Assembly: GCA_025964675.1 (NCBI GenBank)
Contig: JAOPYI010000158.1
Location: forward strand, 26,168-90,167
Reading direction: 5' to 3'
From: Sphaerisporangium sp.
Lineage (GTDB): Bacteria > Actinomycetota > Actinomycetes > Streptosporangiales > Streptosporangiaceae
DNA: 64,000 bases
Shown piece by piece: positions 16,211-25,111 of this stretch. The notes below the pieces were generated by a model. It was not told the DNA's origin, did no database searches, and was given only the letters and a program-made list of their open reading frames with translations. A program made the position numbers and the translations under genes. How positions within the stretch are numbered: position 1 is the stretch's first letter; each line of letters begins with the position of its first letter.

Positions 16211-17385
16211 GCGAGATCCGGACGTTCACCGACCCCACCGGCGGGATGGACGCCGCCCGGTGGGACGCGCTCGCCAAGGACCATTTCTACTCCTCCAGCA
16301 ACTGGCTGCGGTTCTGTGCCGGGGACGGGGGTGTCACGACCGGCGGCCTGCACGCCGAGGCCGGCGGCACCGGCATGGTGGGCGTGCCCGTGACGGCGAT
16401 GCGGCGGATCGGCAACCCGTTCTACCAGTGGAGCCGCATCCTCGGCGACGCCGGCCTGCCGTCTCCAGGTCCCGAGGGGCTGCTCGTCGGCGCGCACCGC
16501 GGGTACCAGACCCACATCCTCTCCACGCCGGACCTGTCTCGCGAGCAGGCCGCGAAGGAGCTCCTCGGCGCGCTGGAGCCGCTCGTCAAGGAGGTCGCGG
16601 GCGGCGGCCTCGCCGGGGAGCCGGCGGACACGGTCCCGGCCGTGGCGATGTTCCTGTCGACCGAGGACGTCGTGGCGCTGCGGGCCGCGGGGGTGCGGGC
16701 CCTGCCGGTGGCCCTGCAGCCGGACGCGTGGATACCCGTCCCCGAGGGGGGGTGGGACGCGTGGGTGGGCTCCCTGCCCTCCAGGCGCCGGGCCGACATC
16801 GTGCGGCGCGACCAGAGGAAGTTCGCCAACGTCGGCTACGAGGTCGTCCACACGACGCTCGGCGAGTGCCACCTCGAAGCGGCCCGCTTGCTGGCGTGCA
16901 CGGAGCGCCGTTACGGGCACGACGCCGACGTGGGGGAGCTCGCCGAGTCCATCCTCCTCCAGTCCGAGGCGATGGGCTCCGACGCCCGCGTGCTGCTGAT
17001 CAACCGCCCCGGTGAGGGCCCGGTGGGCTACTGCCTCTACTACATGTGGGGCGACACCCTCTACCTGCGGGCCGCGGGGTTCGACTACGAGCGGCTGGCG
17101 GGCGCGGCGGAATACTTCAACCTGGTGTACTACCTGCCCATCGAGATCGCGTCCGAGGCCGGGATGCGCTGGGTGCACGCCGGCATCGAGGCCGCCGAGG
17201 CGAAGGTGCTGAGAGGCGCGGTCCTGCGCCCGCTGTGGATGCTCGAGCTGTCACAGCCCGGCGTGCTGAGCGATCACTCCGCCGAGGTGCGGGCGTACAA
17301 CGCCGATCTGTACGCCAAATGGTGCGATTCCTCACCCGCGGTCGCGAAGGCCATCGTCCGCGACCTCTGGGCTCCGTTCTGCTGA
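16207..17385 (+). CDS. FemAB/GNAT-fold acyl- or aminoacyltransferase
   Basis: 392 aa, TTG start 16207 inside the TTGA overlap with the ATP-grasp stop, preceded by GGGGAG. The C-terminal half has the GNAT/FemAB-like pattern: SRRRADIVRRDQRKF, a VLLINRPGEGPVGYCLYYMWGDTLYLRAAGFDY core and YYLPIEIASEAGMRWVHAG. This resembles the FemAB-like 'peptidogalycan biosynthesis' family. Relatives in antibiotic pathways transfer amino acids from aminoacyl-tRNA. I infer acyl or aminoacyl transfer to an amine or hydrazine of the product; the donor is not evident. Confidence 0.75.
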   Translation: MSEIRTFTDPTGGMDAARWDALAKDHFYSSSNWLRFCAGDGGVTTGGLHAEAGGTGMVGVPVTAMRRIGNPFYQWSRILGDAGLPSPGPEGLLVGAHRGYQTHILSTPDLSREQAAKELLGALEPLVKEVAGGGLAGEPADTVPAVAMFLSTEDVVALRAAGVRALPVALQPDAWIPVPEGGWDAWVGSLPSRRRADIVRRDQRKFANVGYEVVHTTLGECHLEAARLLACTERRYGHDADVGELAESILLQSEAMGSDARVLLINRPGEGPVGYCLYYMWGDTLYLRAAGFDYERLAGAAEYFNLVYYLPIEIASEAGMRWVHAGIEAAEAKVLRGAVLRPLWMLELSQPGVLSDHSAEVRAYNADLYAKWCDSSPAVAKAIVRDLWAPFC

Positions 17386-17471
17386 CCGCGCAGTGACGAG
17401 ACCCCTGGCGAGGGCGGCCAGGAGCGGCCGCCATCCCTTATGAAACCGATCCGAATGGAGAGGCTACCGCC

Positions 17472-18062
17472 GTGAGCATCACCCTCTGGTTCGATCCCAG
17501 CTGTCCCTTCACCTGGCGTACGTCGCGATGGGTCCGGGAGGTCGCCGCCCGCCGGGGTGAGGAGGTGACGTGGCGGTTCATGAGCCTCGCCATCCTCAAC
17601 GAAGGCAAGGACATCCCCGAGCGGTTCAGGCAGGCGCACGCGCGCTCTCTCGGAGCGCTGCGGGTGCTGGCCGCCGTCGACGAGCGGTACGGGCAGCGCG
17701 CCGTCGACCGGCTGTACACCGCGATCGGCGGCCGGGTGCACGACCAGGAGGGCGAGCTGACCCATGACGTGCTCGCCGCCGCTCTCGCCGACGCCGACCT
17801 GCCGGCGGAGCTGGTGCGGGCCGCCGACGACGTCGCGCTCGACACGCTGGTCAGCGCGAGCCACCACGCGGGCCAGGCCCGCGTCGGCACCGAGACCGGC
17901 AGCCCGGTGACGGCGGTCGACGACGGCCCCGGCTTCTTCGGCCCAGTCATCTCGGCACCTCCGGCCGCCGAGGACGCCGACCGGCTGATCGAGGCCCTCC
18001 GGCTCCTGTCGTCGGTCCCGGAGTTCAGCGAGCTGAAGCGGGCGCGCAGCCCCCTCAGCTGA
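17472..18062 (+). CDS. DsbA-fold protein, Rv2466c-like, with CPFT active site
   Basis: 196 aa cytoplasmic thioredoxin/DsbA-fold protein, GTG start after GGAGAGG. The N-terminal WFDPSCPFTWRTSRW, the MSLAILNEGKD segment, SHHAGQARVGTETGSPV and FFGPVIS follow the mycothiol-dependent reductase Rv2466c closely. Rv2466c has CPWC; here the second Cys is Thr (CPFT), so only the monothiol mechanism with mycothiol would remain. Known members reduce nitro compounds. It is the last gene before a strong terminator. Reduction or mycothiol handling of an N-oxidised intermediate is possible (inference). Confidence 0.85.
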   Translation: MSITLWFDPSCPFTWRTSRWVREVAARRGEEVTWRFMSLAILNEGKDIPERFRQAHARSLGALRVLAAVDERYGQRAVDRLYTAIGGRVHDQEGELTHDVLAAALADADLPAELVRAADDVALDTLVSASHHAGQARVGTETGSPVTAVDDGPGFFGPVISAPPAAEDADRLIEALRLLSSVPEFSELKRARSPLS

Positions 18063-18098
18063 CCCCGGCGAACGGCCGCCGGGCCCGCAGACGTGAGA

Positions 18099-18146
18099 GC
18101 GCCTATCGGGGTGGAAGATTCCTTCCACCCCGATAGGCGCTTTTCT
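18099..18146. terminator. Strong hairpin terminator between convergent genes
   Basis: A perfect 19-bp stem (18099-18117 with 18122-18140; starts GCGCCTATCGGGG) closes a 4-nt ATTC loop and is followed by TTTTCT. It lies between the DsbA-like gene (plus) and the MFS gene (minus). The T-run fits termination of plus-strand transcription; the stem itself could act in both directions. Confidence 0.9.
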
Positions 18147-18174
18147 CGATGGACGACCCACCCGGGCGCCGGGG

Positions 18175-19503
18175 CTAGACCCGCGCCTCCGGGCGCGACG
18201 CGGACGTCGCCGAGCCCTCGAAGGCGGCGAGCGCCCGGGGAAGGAAGCGGGCGAAGACCAGCCATCCGGCGACGAGCGCGCCGGTCGCGAGCAGGAGCGC
18301 GCCGCGCAGCCCCAGCCAGTCCCCGGCCAGGCCACCCACGATGCCGCCGACGCCGATGGCGCCGAAGGCGAGGAACCGGTACGTCGCGGACACGCGCGCC
18401 AGCATCTCGTCGGGGGTGGCGCGCTGCCGCAGCGAGATGCCGAAGATGTTGAAGATCGTCATGCCGAAACCGTAGAGCGTGAAGGCCGCGGTGGTCAGCA
18501 CGATGAGCACCGGCTTCGACCCCACCGCGAACGGGATGATCAGCGGCGCCACCGACGCCAGCCCCATTCCCGCGACGAGGACGCGCGCCACCCCCAGCTT
18601 CTCCCCGGCGAACCTGGCCGCCACGGAACCGGCCAGCACGCCGATCGCGCCCAGGGACATGGTCAGCCCGACGAGCTGGGGAGAGAAGCCCAGGACCCGG
18701 ATCGCGTAGACCAGGTAGAGGGTGAGCACCGCCTGCTCGAACAGGTTGAACCAGGCGCCCTGCAGCGTCAGGACCCGCAGCAGGGGCATGCCCGCCGTGA
18801 AGCGCATCCCCTCCACGATCCGTGCCACGATACCCGCGCCGCCGCCGCCGGCCTTCCGCCCGGCCGCCTTCTCGCGGGCCCGGACGGCCAGGAGCCCGCC
18901 CGCCGCCAGCACGTACGCGATCACCGCGACCGTCATGGACGCCGGCCCGCCGAGCACCCCCACCAGCACCCCGCCCAGCCCCGGCGCGGCCACCATCGCC
19001 AGGGAGAACGCCGTCTCCAGCCGGCTGTTGGCCGACACCAGGCGCTCCTGGGGCACCAGGGTCGGCACGTACGCCTGGTAGGCGACGTCCGAGAACGCGA
19101 TGAGCGACCCCATGCCGAAGGCCACGAAGAACAGGACGTAGAGGTGCACCAGGCCGACGGAGGAGGTCAGCGGGATGACCACGGCCAGTATCGCGTTGCC
19201 GGCGTACGCCGCGATCAGCGCCGGGCGGCGTGAGCGGCGGTCCAGCCACGCGCCGGCCGACAGCGTGACGAGGAACACCGGGAAGAACTGAGCGGCGTTG
19301 AGCAGGCCGATCTGGGTCGGCGTCGCGGTGAAAGTGATCACGGCCATCAGCGGCAGGATCACGCCCAGGCTCTTCGAGGCGAAGTGCGCGAGCAGCTGCG
19401 ACAGCCAGAACTTGCCGAAGTCGCTGTTGATCAGCACCCGGGACGGCCAGGTGCCGGCGGCCCGGGTGGGGGGTTGGGAGACCCCGAGGGTGGGAGCGGT
19501 CAT
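18175..19503 (-). CDS. MFS exporter (EntS/MFS_3-like)
   Basis: 442 aa, about 12 membrane helices. NSDFGKFWLSQLLAHFASKSLG and SAGAWLDRRSRRPALI (loop 2-3 motif) are typical of the enterobactin-exporter-like MFS group, which mainly holds drug and natural-product exporters. ATG 19503 follows AAGGAG. It is convergent with the biosynthetic operon and shares a conserved upstream block with the 33-aa peptide gene. Export of the cluster product or self-resistance is the likely role. Confidence 0.9.
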   Translation of the reverse strand: MTAPTLGVSQPPTRAAGTWPSRVLINSDFGKFWLSQLLAHFASKSLGVILPLMAVITFTATPTQIGLLNAAQFFPVFLVTLSAGAWLDRRSRRPALIAAYAGNAILAVVIPLTSSVGLVHLYVLFFVAFGMGSLIAFSDVAYQAYVPTLVPQERLVSANSRLETAFSLAMVAAPGLGGVLVGVLGGPASMTVAVIAYVLAAGGLLAVRAREKAAGRKAGGGGAGIVARIVEGMRFTAGMPLLRVLTLQGAWFNLFEQAVLTLYLVYAIRVLGFSPQLVGLTMSLGAIGVLAGSVAARFAGEKLGVARVLVAGMGLASVAPLIIPFAVGSKPVLIVLTTAAFTLYGFGMTIFNIFGISLRQRATPDEMLARVSATYRFLAFGAIGVGGIVGGLAGDWLGLRGALLLATGALVAGWLVFARFLPRALAAFEGSATSASRPEARV

Positions 19504-19546
19504 CGTCGTACTCCTTGAGGGCGATCGTCGAGGCGGGCGGGTCGTC

Positions 19547-19645
19547 GTGGATCCGTTCTCGCACGACCAACTCTGCTCGGCCCCCACCCCCGCGACCAGG
19601 CGATTCGGCGTCAGCAAGCTGACAGTGGGCAGCAGCTTCCTGCCA
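19547..19645 (-). promoter_or_regulatory. Shared 99-bp regulatory block, copy B (upstream of the MFS exporter)
   Basis: Gap-free counterpart of 13344-13442. It carries the same minus-strand stretches: TGGCAGGAA, TTGCTGAC, CCTG, GCAGAGTTG and GTGCGAG, at identical spacing. It starts 43 bp upstream of the exporter ATG at 19503 and lies in the divergent region to the second MFS gene, which starts at 19715. Confidence 0.6.
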
Positions 19646-19714
19646 TCGGGGGCCCCGGCGTGGCTCGTGGCCGCCCGAGTGCCTTCCATCAGCGGGTCGC
19701 TACGCTCAGTCACC

Positions 19715-21148
19715 ATGGAGACGGTCGCCCGGAGTCTGGTGCCGGCACGGTTGGATCGGTTGCCGTGGTCGGGCTTCCACACGCGGTTCGTCGTCGCGCT
19801 CGGCGTCGCGTGGGTGCTGGACGGGATGGAGATCACGATCGCCAGCGCGGTGGGGTCGGTGCTCCAGGACAGGCGGACGCTCGGCCTGTCGGCGGTCGAG
19901 GTGGGCTTCACCGCCACCGTCTACCTGGTCGGCGAGGTGGCGGGGGCGTTGGTGTTCGGGCGGCTGTCGGACCGGTTCGGCAGGCGCAGGCTGTTCGTCC
20001 TGACACTAGGGCTCTACCTGGTCGCCAACGGCATCACGGCGTTGTCGCCCAACCTGGCGTTCTTCCTGGTGTTCCGGTTCCTGGCGGGTGCGGGCATCGG
20101 CGGGGAGTACTCCGCGATCCATTCGGCCATCGACGAGCTGATCCCCTCCCGGTACCGGGGCAGGGTGGATCTGGCGGTCAGCGGCACGTACTGGCTGGGC
20201 GCGATGATCGGCACGGCGAGCACGTACGTGCTGCTGAACCCCGAGGTCCTCCCCGTCGACGTGGGGTGGCGGCTCGGGCTGCTGATAGGGCCGCTGGTCG
20301 GCGTGGCCATCTGGGTGCTGCGCCGCCACCTCCCGGAGAGCCCCCGCTGGCTGCTCATGCACGGCAGGCGGGAGGAGGCCGAGCGGACCACCGCCGGGAT
20401 CGAGGAGGCCGTCGAGCGGAGCGGGCGCCCTCTGCCCCCGGTCGACGAGGACAGGGCCCTGGAGTTCCGCCCGCACGGCGCCCCGTCGTACCGCGAGATC
20501 GCCCGGGTGCTCCTGCGGGAGTATCCCCGGCGCACGGTCCTCGGCGTGACGCTGATGATCAGCCAGTCGTTCCTCTACAACGCGATCTTCTTCACGTACG
20601 TCCTGGTGCTCAACACCTTCTACGGCGTGTCCCCGCACGACGCCTCGAAGTACCTGTTCGCGTTCGCGCTCGGCAACCTCGCCGGGCCCTTGGTCCTCGG
20701 CCCCCTCTTCGACACGCTGGGACGCAGGGTGATGATCTCCAGTACGTACATCGTGTCCGGGCTGCTGCTCGCGGTCACGGGCTGGCTGTTCGAGCAGGGA
20801 ATGCTCAACGCGACGACCCAGACACTCCTATGGTCGGTGATCTTCTTCGTCGCCTCGGCGGCGGCCAGCGCCGGCTACCTGACCGTGAGCGAGCTGTTCC
20901 CCCTGGAGATCAGGGCGCTGGCCATCGCGCTGTTCTTCTCAGTGGCCCAGGGCTTCGGCGCCCTGGGGCCCACGATCTTCGGCGCGCTCATCGGCGACCG
21001 CGCGCACCCGCACCCGACCCGGCTGTTCTACGGCTACCTGTTCGCCTCCGCGATGATGGTGTTCGCCGGACTGGTCGCGCTCGTTCTCGCGGTGAACGCG
21101 GAGCGCAGATCGCTGGAGGACCTGACGCCGCCCCTGTCCATCACCTGA
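19715..21148 (+). CDS. MFS transporter, sugar/metabolite:proton symporter type
   Basis: 477 aa with about 12 helices. GRLSDRFGRRRLFVL (loop 2-3), GGEYSAIHSAIDELIPSRYRGR, PESPRWLL after helix 6 and FDTLGRRV in the second half are the signatures of the sugar-porter/SV2-like branch. ATG 19715 has no ribosome-binding site; a TACGCT box about 10 nt upstream suggests leaderless translation. It is divergent to the exporter gene. It may import a precursor or be unrelated to the cluster. Confidence 0.87.
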   Translation: METVARSLVPARLDRLPWSGFHTRFVVALGVAWVLDGMEITIASAVGSVLQDRRTLGLSAVEVGFTATVYLVGEVAGALVFGRLSDRFGRRRLFVLTLGLYLVANGITALSPNLAFFLVFRFLAGAGIGGEYSAIHSAIDELIPSRYRGRVDLAVSGTYWLGAMIGTASTYVLLNPEVLPVDVGWRLGLLIGPLVGVAIWVLRRHLPESPRWLLMHGRREEAERTTAGIEEAVERSGRPLPPVDEDRALEFRPHGAPSYREIARVLLREYPRRTVLGVTLMISQSFLYNAIFFTYVLVLNTFYGVSPHDASKYLFAFALGNLAGPLVLGPLFDTLGRRVMISSTYIVSGLLLAVTGWLFEQGMLNATTQTLLWSVIFFVASAAASAGYLTVSELFPLEIRALAIALFFSVAQGFGALGPTIFGALIGDRAHPHPTRLFYGYLFASAMMVFAGLVALVLAVNAERRSLEDLTPPLSIT

Positions 21149-21314
21149 GCTCGAGCAGTCGCCAGAGGCCGGGCGGGCGGCCTATCACGCCAGCTCACCG
21201 GCGGTCGTGCGACACTGTGTCATGCGATGGTGATGATTTGTTACGCCCTGCGGACTGGTCGCGGCCACAGAGGATCTTCAAGCTGACGGCAACACCGATC
21301 AGGAAGGCACCCCC

Positions 21315-22991
21315 GTGGCACGAACCTCTTCCTTGCGTGCTCTCCAGCGTCTGGCCGCCGAGCATGGCGACGCCCGGCGTCTGGGTGTCCCCGTCGACGA
21401 GTTGCGCGGCCTGCGCGCCGAGGCCGTCGCCGAACCCCACGGCATCGCCAGGCGCGAGCTGCTCAAGCGGGCAGCGATCGCCGGTCTGGGCGCGGCCGCG
21501 CTCGGCGGGCTCGGCTTGCCCGCCCGTGAGGCCCGGGCCGACGTCACCTCGCCGACGGCCAATTCGCCCAAGCCCGCCAGGGTCGCCGTCATCGGTGGCG
21601 GCATCGCCGGGCTCACCGCCGCGCTCACTTTGCGCGACGCGGGAGCCACGCCCATCGTCTACGAGGCCAACCCCTCACGGATCGGCGGACGCATGTATTC
21701 CCAGCGCTCGCTGTGGACGGGCGGGCAGACCTCCGAGCTGGGCGGCGAGCTGATCGACCAGGGGCACAAAAAGATGCTCGAACTGTGCCGTCGTTTCAAC
21801 CTGCCCACGATCGACTTCGCCGGGGCCGGGCCCAACGGCGCGGAGGAGATCCTGCGCTTCGCCGGCGCCTACTACCCGCGATCCCAGGCCGACGCCGACT
21901 TCAAGGAGATGTACCACTCTCTCCATTCCGATCTGGTGGCGGCCGGCGAGGTGAAGTGGAACAGTGCCACGGCCGAGGGCACCGCGCTGGACAACATGTC
22001 GCTGTACGACTGGATCGACTCCCGGGTCGCCGGCGGGCACTCCTCCAATCTGGGCCGCTTCCTGGACGTCGCCTACAACGTGGAGTACGGCGCCGACACC
22101 GTCGACCAGTCGTCGCTGGCGCTCATCCTGCTGCTGGGCTACCAGCCGAACCCCGGCCACTTCAACGTCTGGGGCCTGTCGGACGAGCGCTACCACATCG
22201 TCGGCGGCAACGACCAGCTCCCGGGCGCCATCGCCGCCGCGCTGCCCTCGGGGTCGATCCAGATGGGCTGGAAGCTGCTGGCCGTCCGGGCGAACTCCGA
22301 CGGTACCCAGACCCTGACCTTCGACAACGGCGGCACCACCAAGACCGTCACCGCCGACCACACGGTCATCACCGTGCCGCTACCGATCCTGCAGGGCCTG
22401 GACCTGTCGCGCGCCGGGTTCGACGCCCGCATGACGAGCTTGTTGCGCGATGCCCGCATGGGGTACTGCACCAAGCTCAACATGCAGTTCACCAGCCGCC
22501 CCTGGGTCGGCACCGGGCCATGGCCGGGGGTGTCGGCCGGTGACTCCTTCAGCGACCAGTCCTTCCAGAACTGCTGGGACACCACCAAGGGGCAGCCGGG
22601 CTCGAGCGGCATCCTCATCCAGTACGGCGGAGGCGGCCTGGCGCGCTCCCTCGCCCCCGCCACCCCGTTCGCCACCGACTCCGACCCCTACGTCCGGTCG
22701 CTGGCCGGGTCGAGGCTCACCGAGATCGACCAGGTCTTCCCCGGTACCAAGGCGAAATGGAATGGGCGCGCCCAGCTCTCGGCCTGGCACAAGAACCCCT
22801 ACTCCCTGGGCGCCTACTCCTACTGGCCCGTCGGCTACCTGCACAGGTACGCCGGCTACGAGGGCACGGCCCAGGGGAACGTGCACATCTCGGGCGAGCA
22901 CTGCTCCTACGACTACCAGGGCTACATGAACGGCGGCGCCACCGAAGGGGAACGCGCGGCGGCCGAGGTGCTGACCGCCCTGCGCGCCTAG
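21315..22991 (+). CDS. Tat-exported flavin amine oxidase
   Basis: 558 aa. RRELLKRAAIAGLGAAALGG at about residues 47-66 with following AREARADV is a Tat signal. The FAD-binding VAVIGGGIAGLTAALTLRDAG is followed by GGRMYSQ and a distal YWPVGYLHRYAGYEGTAQGNVHISGEH, the flavin monoamine oxidase / L-amino-acid oxidase pattern. GTG 21315 follows AGGAAGG. It would oxidise an amine or amino acid outside the membrane to an imine plus H2O2. It lies at the right edge of the cluster. The export signal speaks against a direct role in building the product. Confidence 0.9.
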   Translation: MARTSSLRALQRLAAEHGDARRLGVPVDELRGLRAEAVAEPHGIARRELLKRAAIAGLGAAALGGLGLPAREARADVTSPTANSPKPARVAVIGGGIAGLTAALTLRDAGATPIVYEANPSRIGGRMYSQRSLWTGGQTSELGGELIDQGHKKMLELCRRFNLPTIDFAGAGPNGAEEILRFAGAYYPRSQADADFKEMYHSLHSDLVAAGEVKWNSATAEGTALDNMSLYDWIDSRVAGGHSSNLGRFLDVAYNVEYGADTVDQSSLALILLLGYQPNPGHFNVWGLSDERYHIVGGNDQLPGAIAAALPSGSIQMGWKLLAVRANSDGTQTLTFDNGGTTKTVTADHTVITVPLPILQGLDLSRAGFDARMTSLLRDARMGYCTKLNMQFTSRPWVGTGPWPGVSAGDSFSDQSFQNCWDTTKGQPGSSGILIQYGGGGLARSLAPATPFATDSDPYVRSLAGSRLTEIDQVFPGTKAKWNGRAQLSAWHKNPYSLGAYSYWPVGYLHRYAGYEGTAQGNVHISGEHCSYDYQGYMNGGATEGERAAAEVLTALRA

Positions 22992-23167
22992 AGGCGATCG
23001 CGGCGTGTGCCCGTGGAGGGCGCACGCCGTCGTCCGCGGTTACGCGGACCAGCCATCAGTGCCATGGCGGAAATCTGACGGAGAAGGAGTTCCTTCCCTT
23101 CTGGTAAGGGGCCGCCGCTGCCATTAATGGTTAACCTTCTTAACGATTTCCTTGTACGGAGGTTGGC

Positions 23168-24238
23168 ATGCACCGTCTGGCCGTGCTTCTCTGCTTGCTC
23201 ATCCCACTCCTGTTCACGGCCCCGGCCGACGCCGCGGTCACCCCGCTCCAGGTCTACGGGTCCTGGCACTGCGGCGACGACGCCTGCATATGGGGGACCG
23301 TCCGTGACGTGACCGAGTTCGACCAGAAGAACCACTGGCTGATCGACCGCGGTGACGGCCGTCCCTCCGTCAACGTCGTGGTGCTCAGCTTCGTCCATCC
23401 GGTCAAGCTCCTGCACAAGACGACCGACGCGCAGACACTCGACGGCGTGCCGCGCGGCATGGCCGCCGACATTGTCACCTACTTCAAGAACCACGGCATC
23501 CGGGTGATGCTGTCCATCGGTGGCATCACCTACACCGACGCCTGGAACGCGGCGCTGGCGGAGAACGCGGCCCAGTTCGGGCGCAACGCCGCCGAGGTGG
23601 CCCAGCGCCTGGGTGTCGGCATCGAGATCGACTATGAGCAGAACAGCGCGCCCGACCTGGCGGGCCTGCAGAGCTTCATCGACGCCTACCGCGCCGTGCT
23701 GCCCTACGACGCCACCGGAGCAGCCCAGGCCGCGCGCCTGACCATCGACCTGGCGGCGGGGGACCGGTGGTTGATCGACATCGGCAGGAAGGCCACCGCC
23801 GACTGGCTCCGCACCGGCACACCCGTCCTGGACTACGCCAACGCGATGGTGCCGGCTCGCCAGCCGAGCACCTCCGGCGCGATCGCCAACTGGCAGGAGC
23901 ACCTCGACGGCAAGCCGACCTACGCCCCGCCGATCCCGCCGCTCGCCCCGGCCAAGTTCACCGGAGCCTTCTATATCGCCGAGGGGAGCAAGGTGCGGCC
24001 CGAGTGCACGAACTTCAGCGCCTCCCTGCAGAACTCCACCGGCGCCTTCGTCCAGACGGCGGCCCCGAACGGCGCGGGTACGACGCCGGGCATGCTCGGC
24101 TACATGTTCTGGGCGGCCGAGCGGCCCTCGACCCGCGGCGTGACCACCGCGCCGCCCAACAGTTGCGAGGGGGGAGTGGGCGGCGGCGCCACCGCCTATT
24201 CCATCCCGATCCCGATGCCGGCCCTGCGGCAAAGCTGA
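23168..24238 (+). CDS. Secreted GH18 chitinase-like hydrolase
   Basis: 356 aa. A signal peptide is present (MHRLAVLLCLLIPLLFTAPADA, residues 1-22). The GH18 fold is shown by VMLSIGGI (beta-3, SxGG) and GVGIEIDYEQ (beta-4, DxE-type motif with catalytic Glu). ATG follows GGAGG with a 5-nt spacer. No separate chitin-binding module is seen. It should hydrolyse chitin or a related beta-1,4-GlcNAc polymer outside the cell. An AT-rich leader with GGTTAACC lies just upstream. Confidence 0.87.
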   Translation: MHRLAVLLCLLIPLLFTAPADAAVTPLQVYGSWHCGDDACIWGTVRDVTEFDQKNHWLIDRGDGRPSVNVVVLSFVHPVKLLHKTTDAQTLDGVPRGMAADIVTYFKNHGIRVMLSIGGITYTDAWNAALAENAAQFGRNAAEVAQRLGVGIEIDYEQNSAPDLAGLQSFIDAYRAVLPYDATGAAQAARLTIDLAAGDRWLIDIGRKATADWLRTGTPVLDYANAMVPARQPSTSGAIANWQEHLDGKPTYAPPIPPLAPAKFTGAFYIAEGSKVRPECTNFSASLQNSTGAFVQTAAPNGAGTTPGMLGYMFWAAERPSTRGVTTAPPNSCEGGVGGGATAYSIPIPMPALRQS

Positions 24239-24244
24239 GCGCCA

Positions 24245-24274
24245 CCGGAGGTCGCCGTGCGCGGCGACCTCCGG
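24245..24274. terminator. Hairpin after the chitinase gene
   Basis: A perfect 12-bp stem (CCGGAGGTCGCC with its complement) closes a 6-nt loop 7 nt after the chitinase stop. No T-run follows. It lies between the convergent chitinase and eda genes and may serve both. Confidence 0.65.
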
Positions 24275-24438
24275 GGAGCAGGGTCAGAACAGGGTCAGAG
24301 CAGACCGCGTGAGGTCAACGCGGCGCGCGATCAACTCCTGGCCGAACCTCGCGACCTACGGCGGCAGCACCGCCGGCGGGGGCGGCCCTGGCGGCTACCA
24401 GAGGTGTGTGCCAGTGCTCCGGCCTTCAGCTTCCGGTG

Positions 24439-25053
24439 TCAGCTCCGCAGGGCGGCGGCCTCCGAGGCCAGCTTCTCGATGCGCGCGTAGTCGCCGGAGG
24501 CGAGCGCGTCAGCCGGGGTCAGCCAGGTGCCGCCGACGCAGCCGACGTTGGGCAGCGCGAGGTACTCGGGGGCCGTCTCCAGCCGGATGCCGCCCGTCGG
24601 GCAGAAGCGCACCTCCGGGATCGGCCCGGCGAGCGCCTTCAGGTAGGCGACCCCGCCCGCGGGGCCGGCGGGGAAGAACTTCAGCTCCGTCAGGCCGCGC
24701 TCGGCGAGCGCCATGACCTCCGAGGCGGTCGCCGCGCCGGCCAGGAAGGGCACGCCGCTGTCCAGCATCGCGTCGACCAGCCCCGGCGTGCCGCCGGGGC
24801 TGACCAAAAACCGCGCGCCCGCCTCGACGCAGGCCCGCACGTCGGCGGGGCTCCGTACCGTGCCCGCGCCGATGACGGCGTCCGGCACCTCGGCGGCGAT
24901 CCGGCCGATGGCGTCGAGGGCGCACGGGGTGCGCAGGGTCACCTCGATGACCGGCAGGCCGCCGGCCACGAGCGCCCGGGCGAGCGGGACCGCCGTCTCC
25001 ACGTCGTCGATCACGACGACCGGGACGACAGGGGCGAGATCGAGGATGGTCAC
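24439..25053 (-). CDS. eda: KDPG/KHG aldolase
   Basis: 204 aa. 2-dehydro-3-deoxy-6-phosphogluconate aldolase, the last step of the Entner-Doudoroff route, giving pyruvate and glyceraldehyde 3-phosphate. The family features [26 protein letters not shown] and [11 protein letters not shown] (Schiff-base Lys in LKFFP) are all present. GTG 25053 follows AAGGAG. It is the last gene of the minus-strand order zwf-edd-glk-eda, 58 bp after glk. Confidence 0.95.
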   Translation of the reverse strand: MTILDLAPVVPVVVIDDVETAVPLARALVAGGLPVIEVTLRTPCALDAIGRIAAEVPDAVIGAGTVRSPADVRACVEAGARFLVSPGGTPGLVDAMLDSGVPFLAGAATASEVMALAERGLTELKFFPAGPAGGVAYLKALAGPIPEVRFCPTGGIRLETAPEYLALPNVGCVGGTWLTPADALASGDYARIEKLASEAAALRS

Positions 25054-25111
25054 GGGGCCGCGCTCCTTGCTGCTGGGGATGTCGCCGGATGGGTCGGCGG
25101 GGATGCCGGGA

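Noticed and set aside
21211..21221. Short palindrome GACACTGTGTC upstream of the amine oxidase
   Set aside because: Only 11 bp and found once; no regulator to pair it with.
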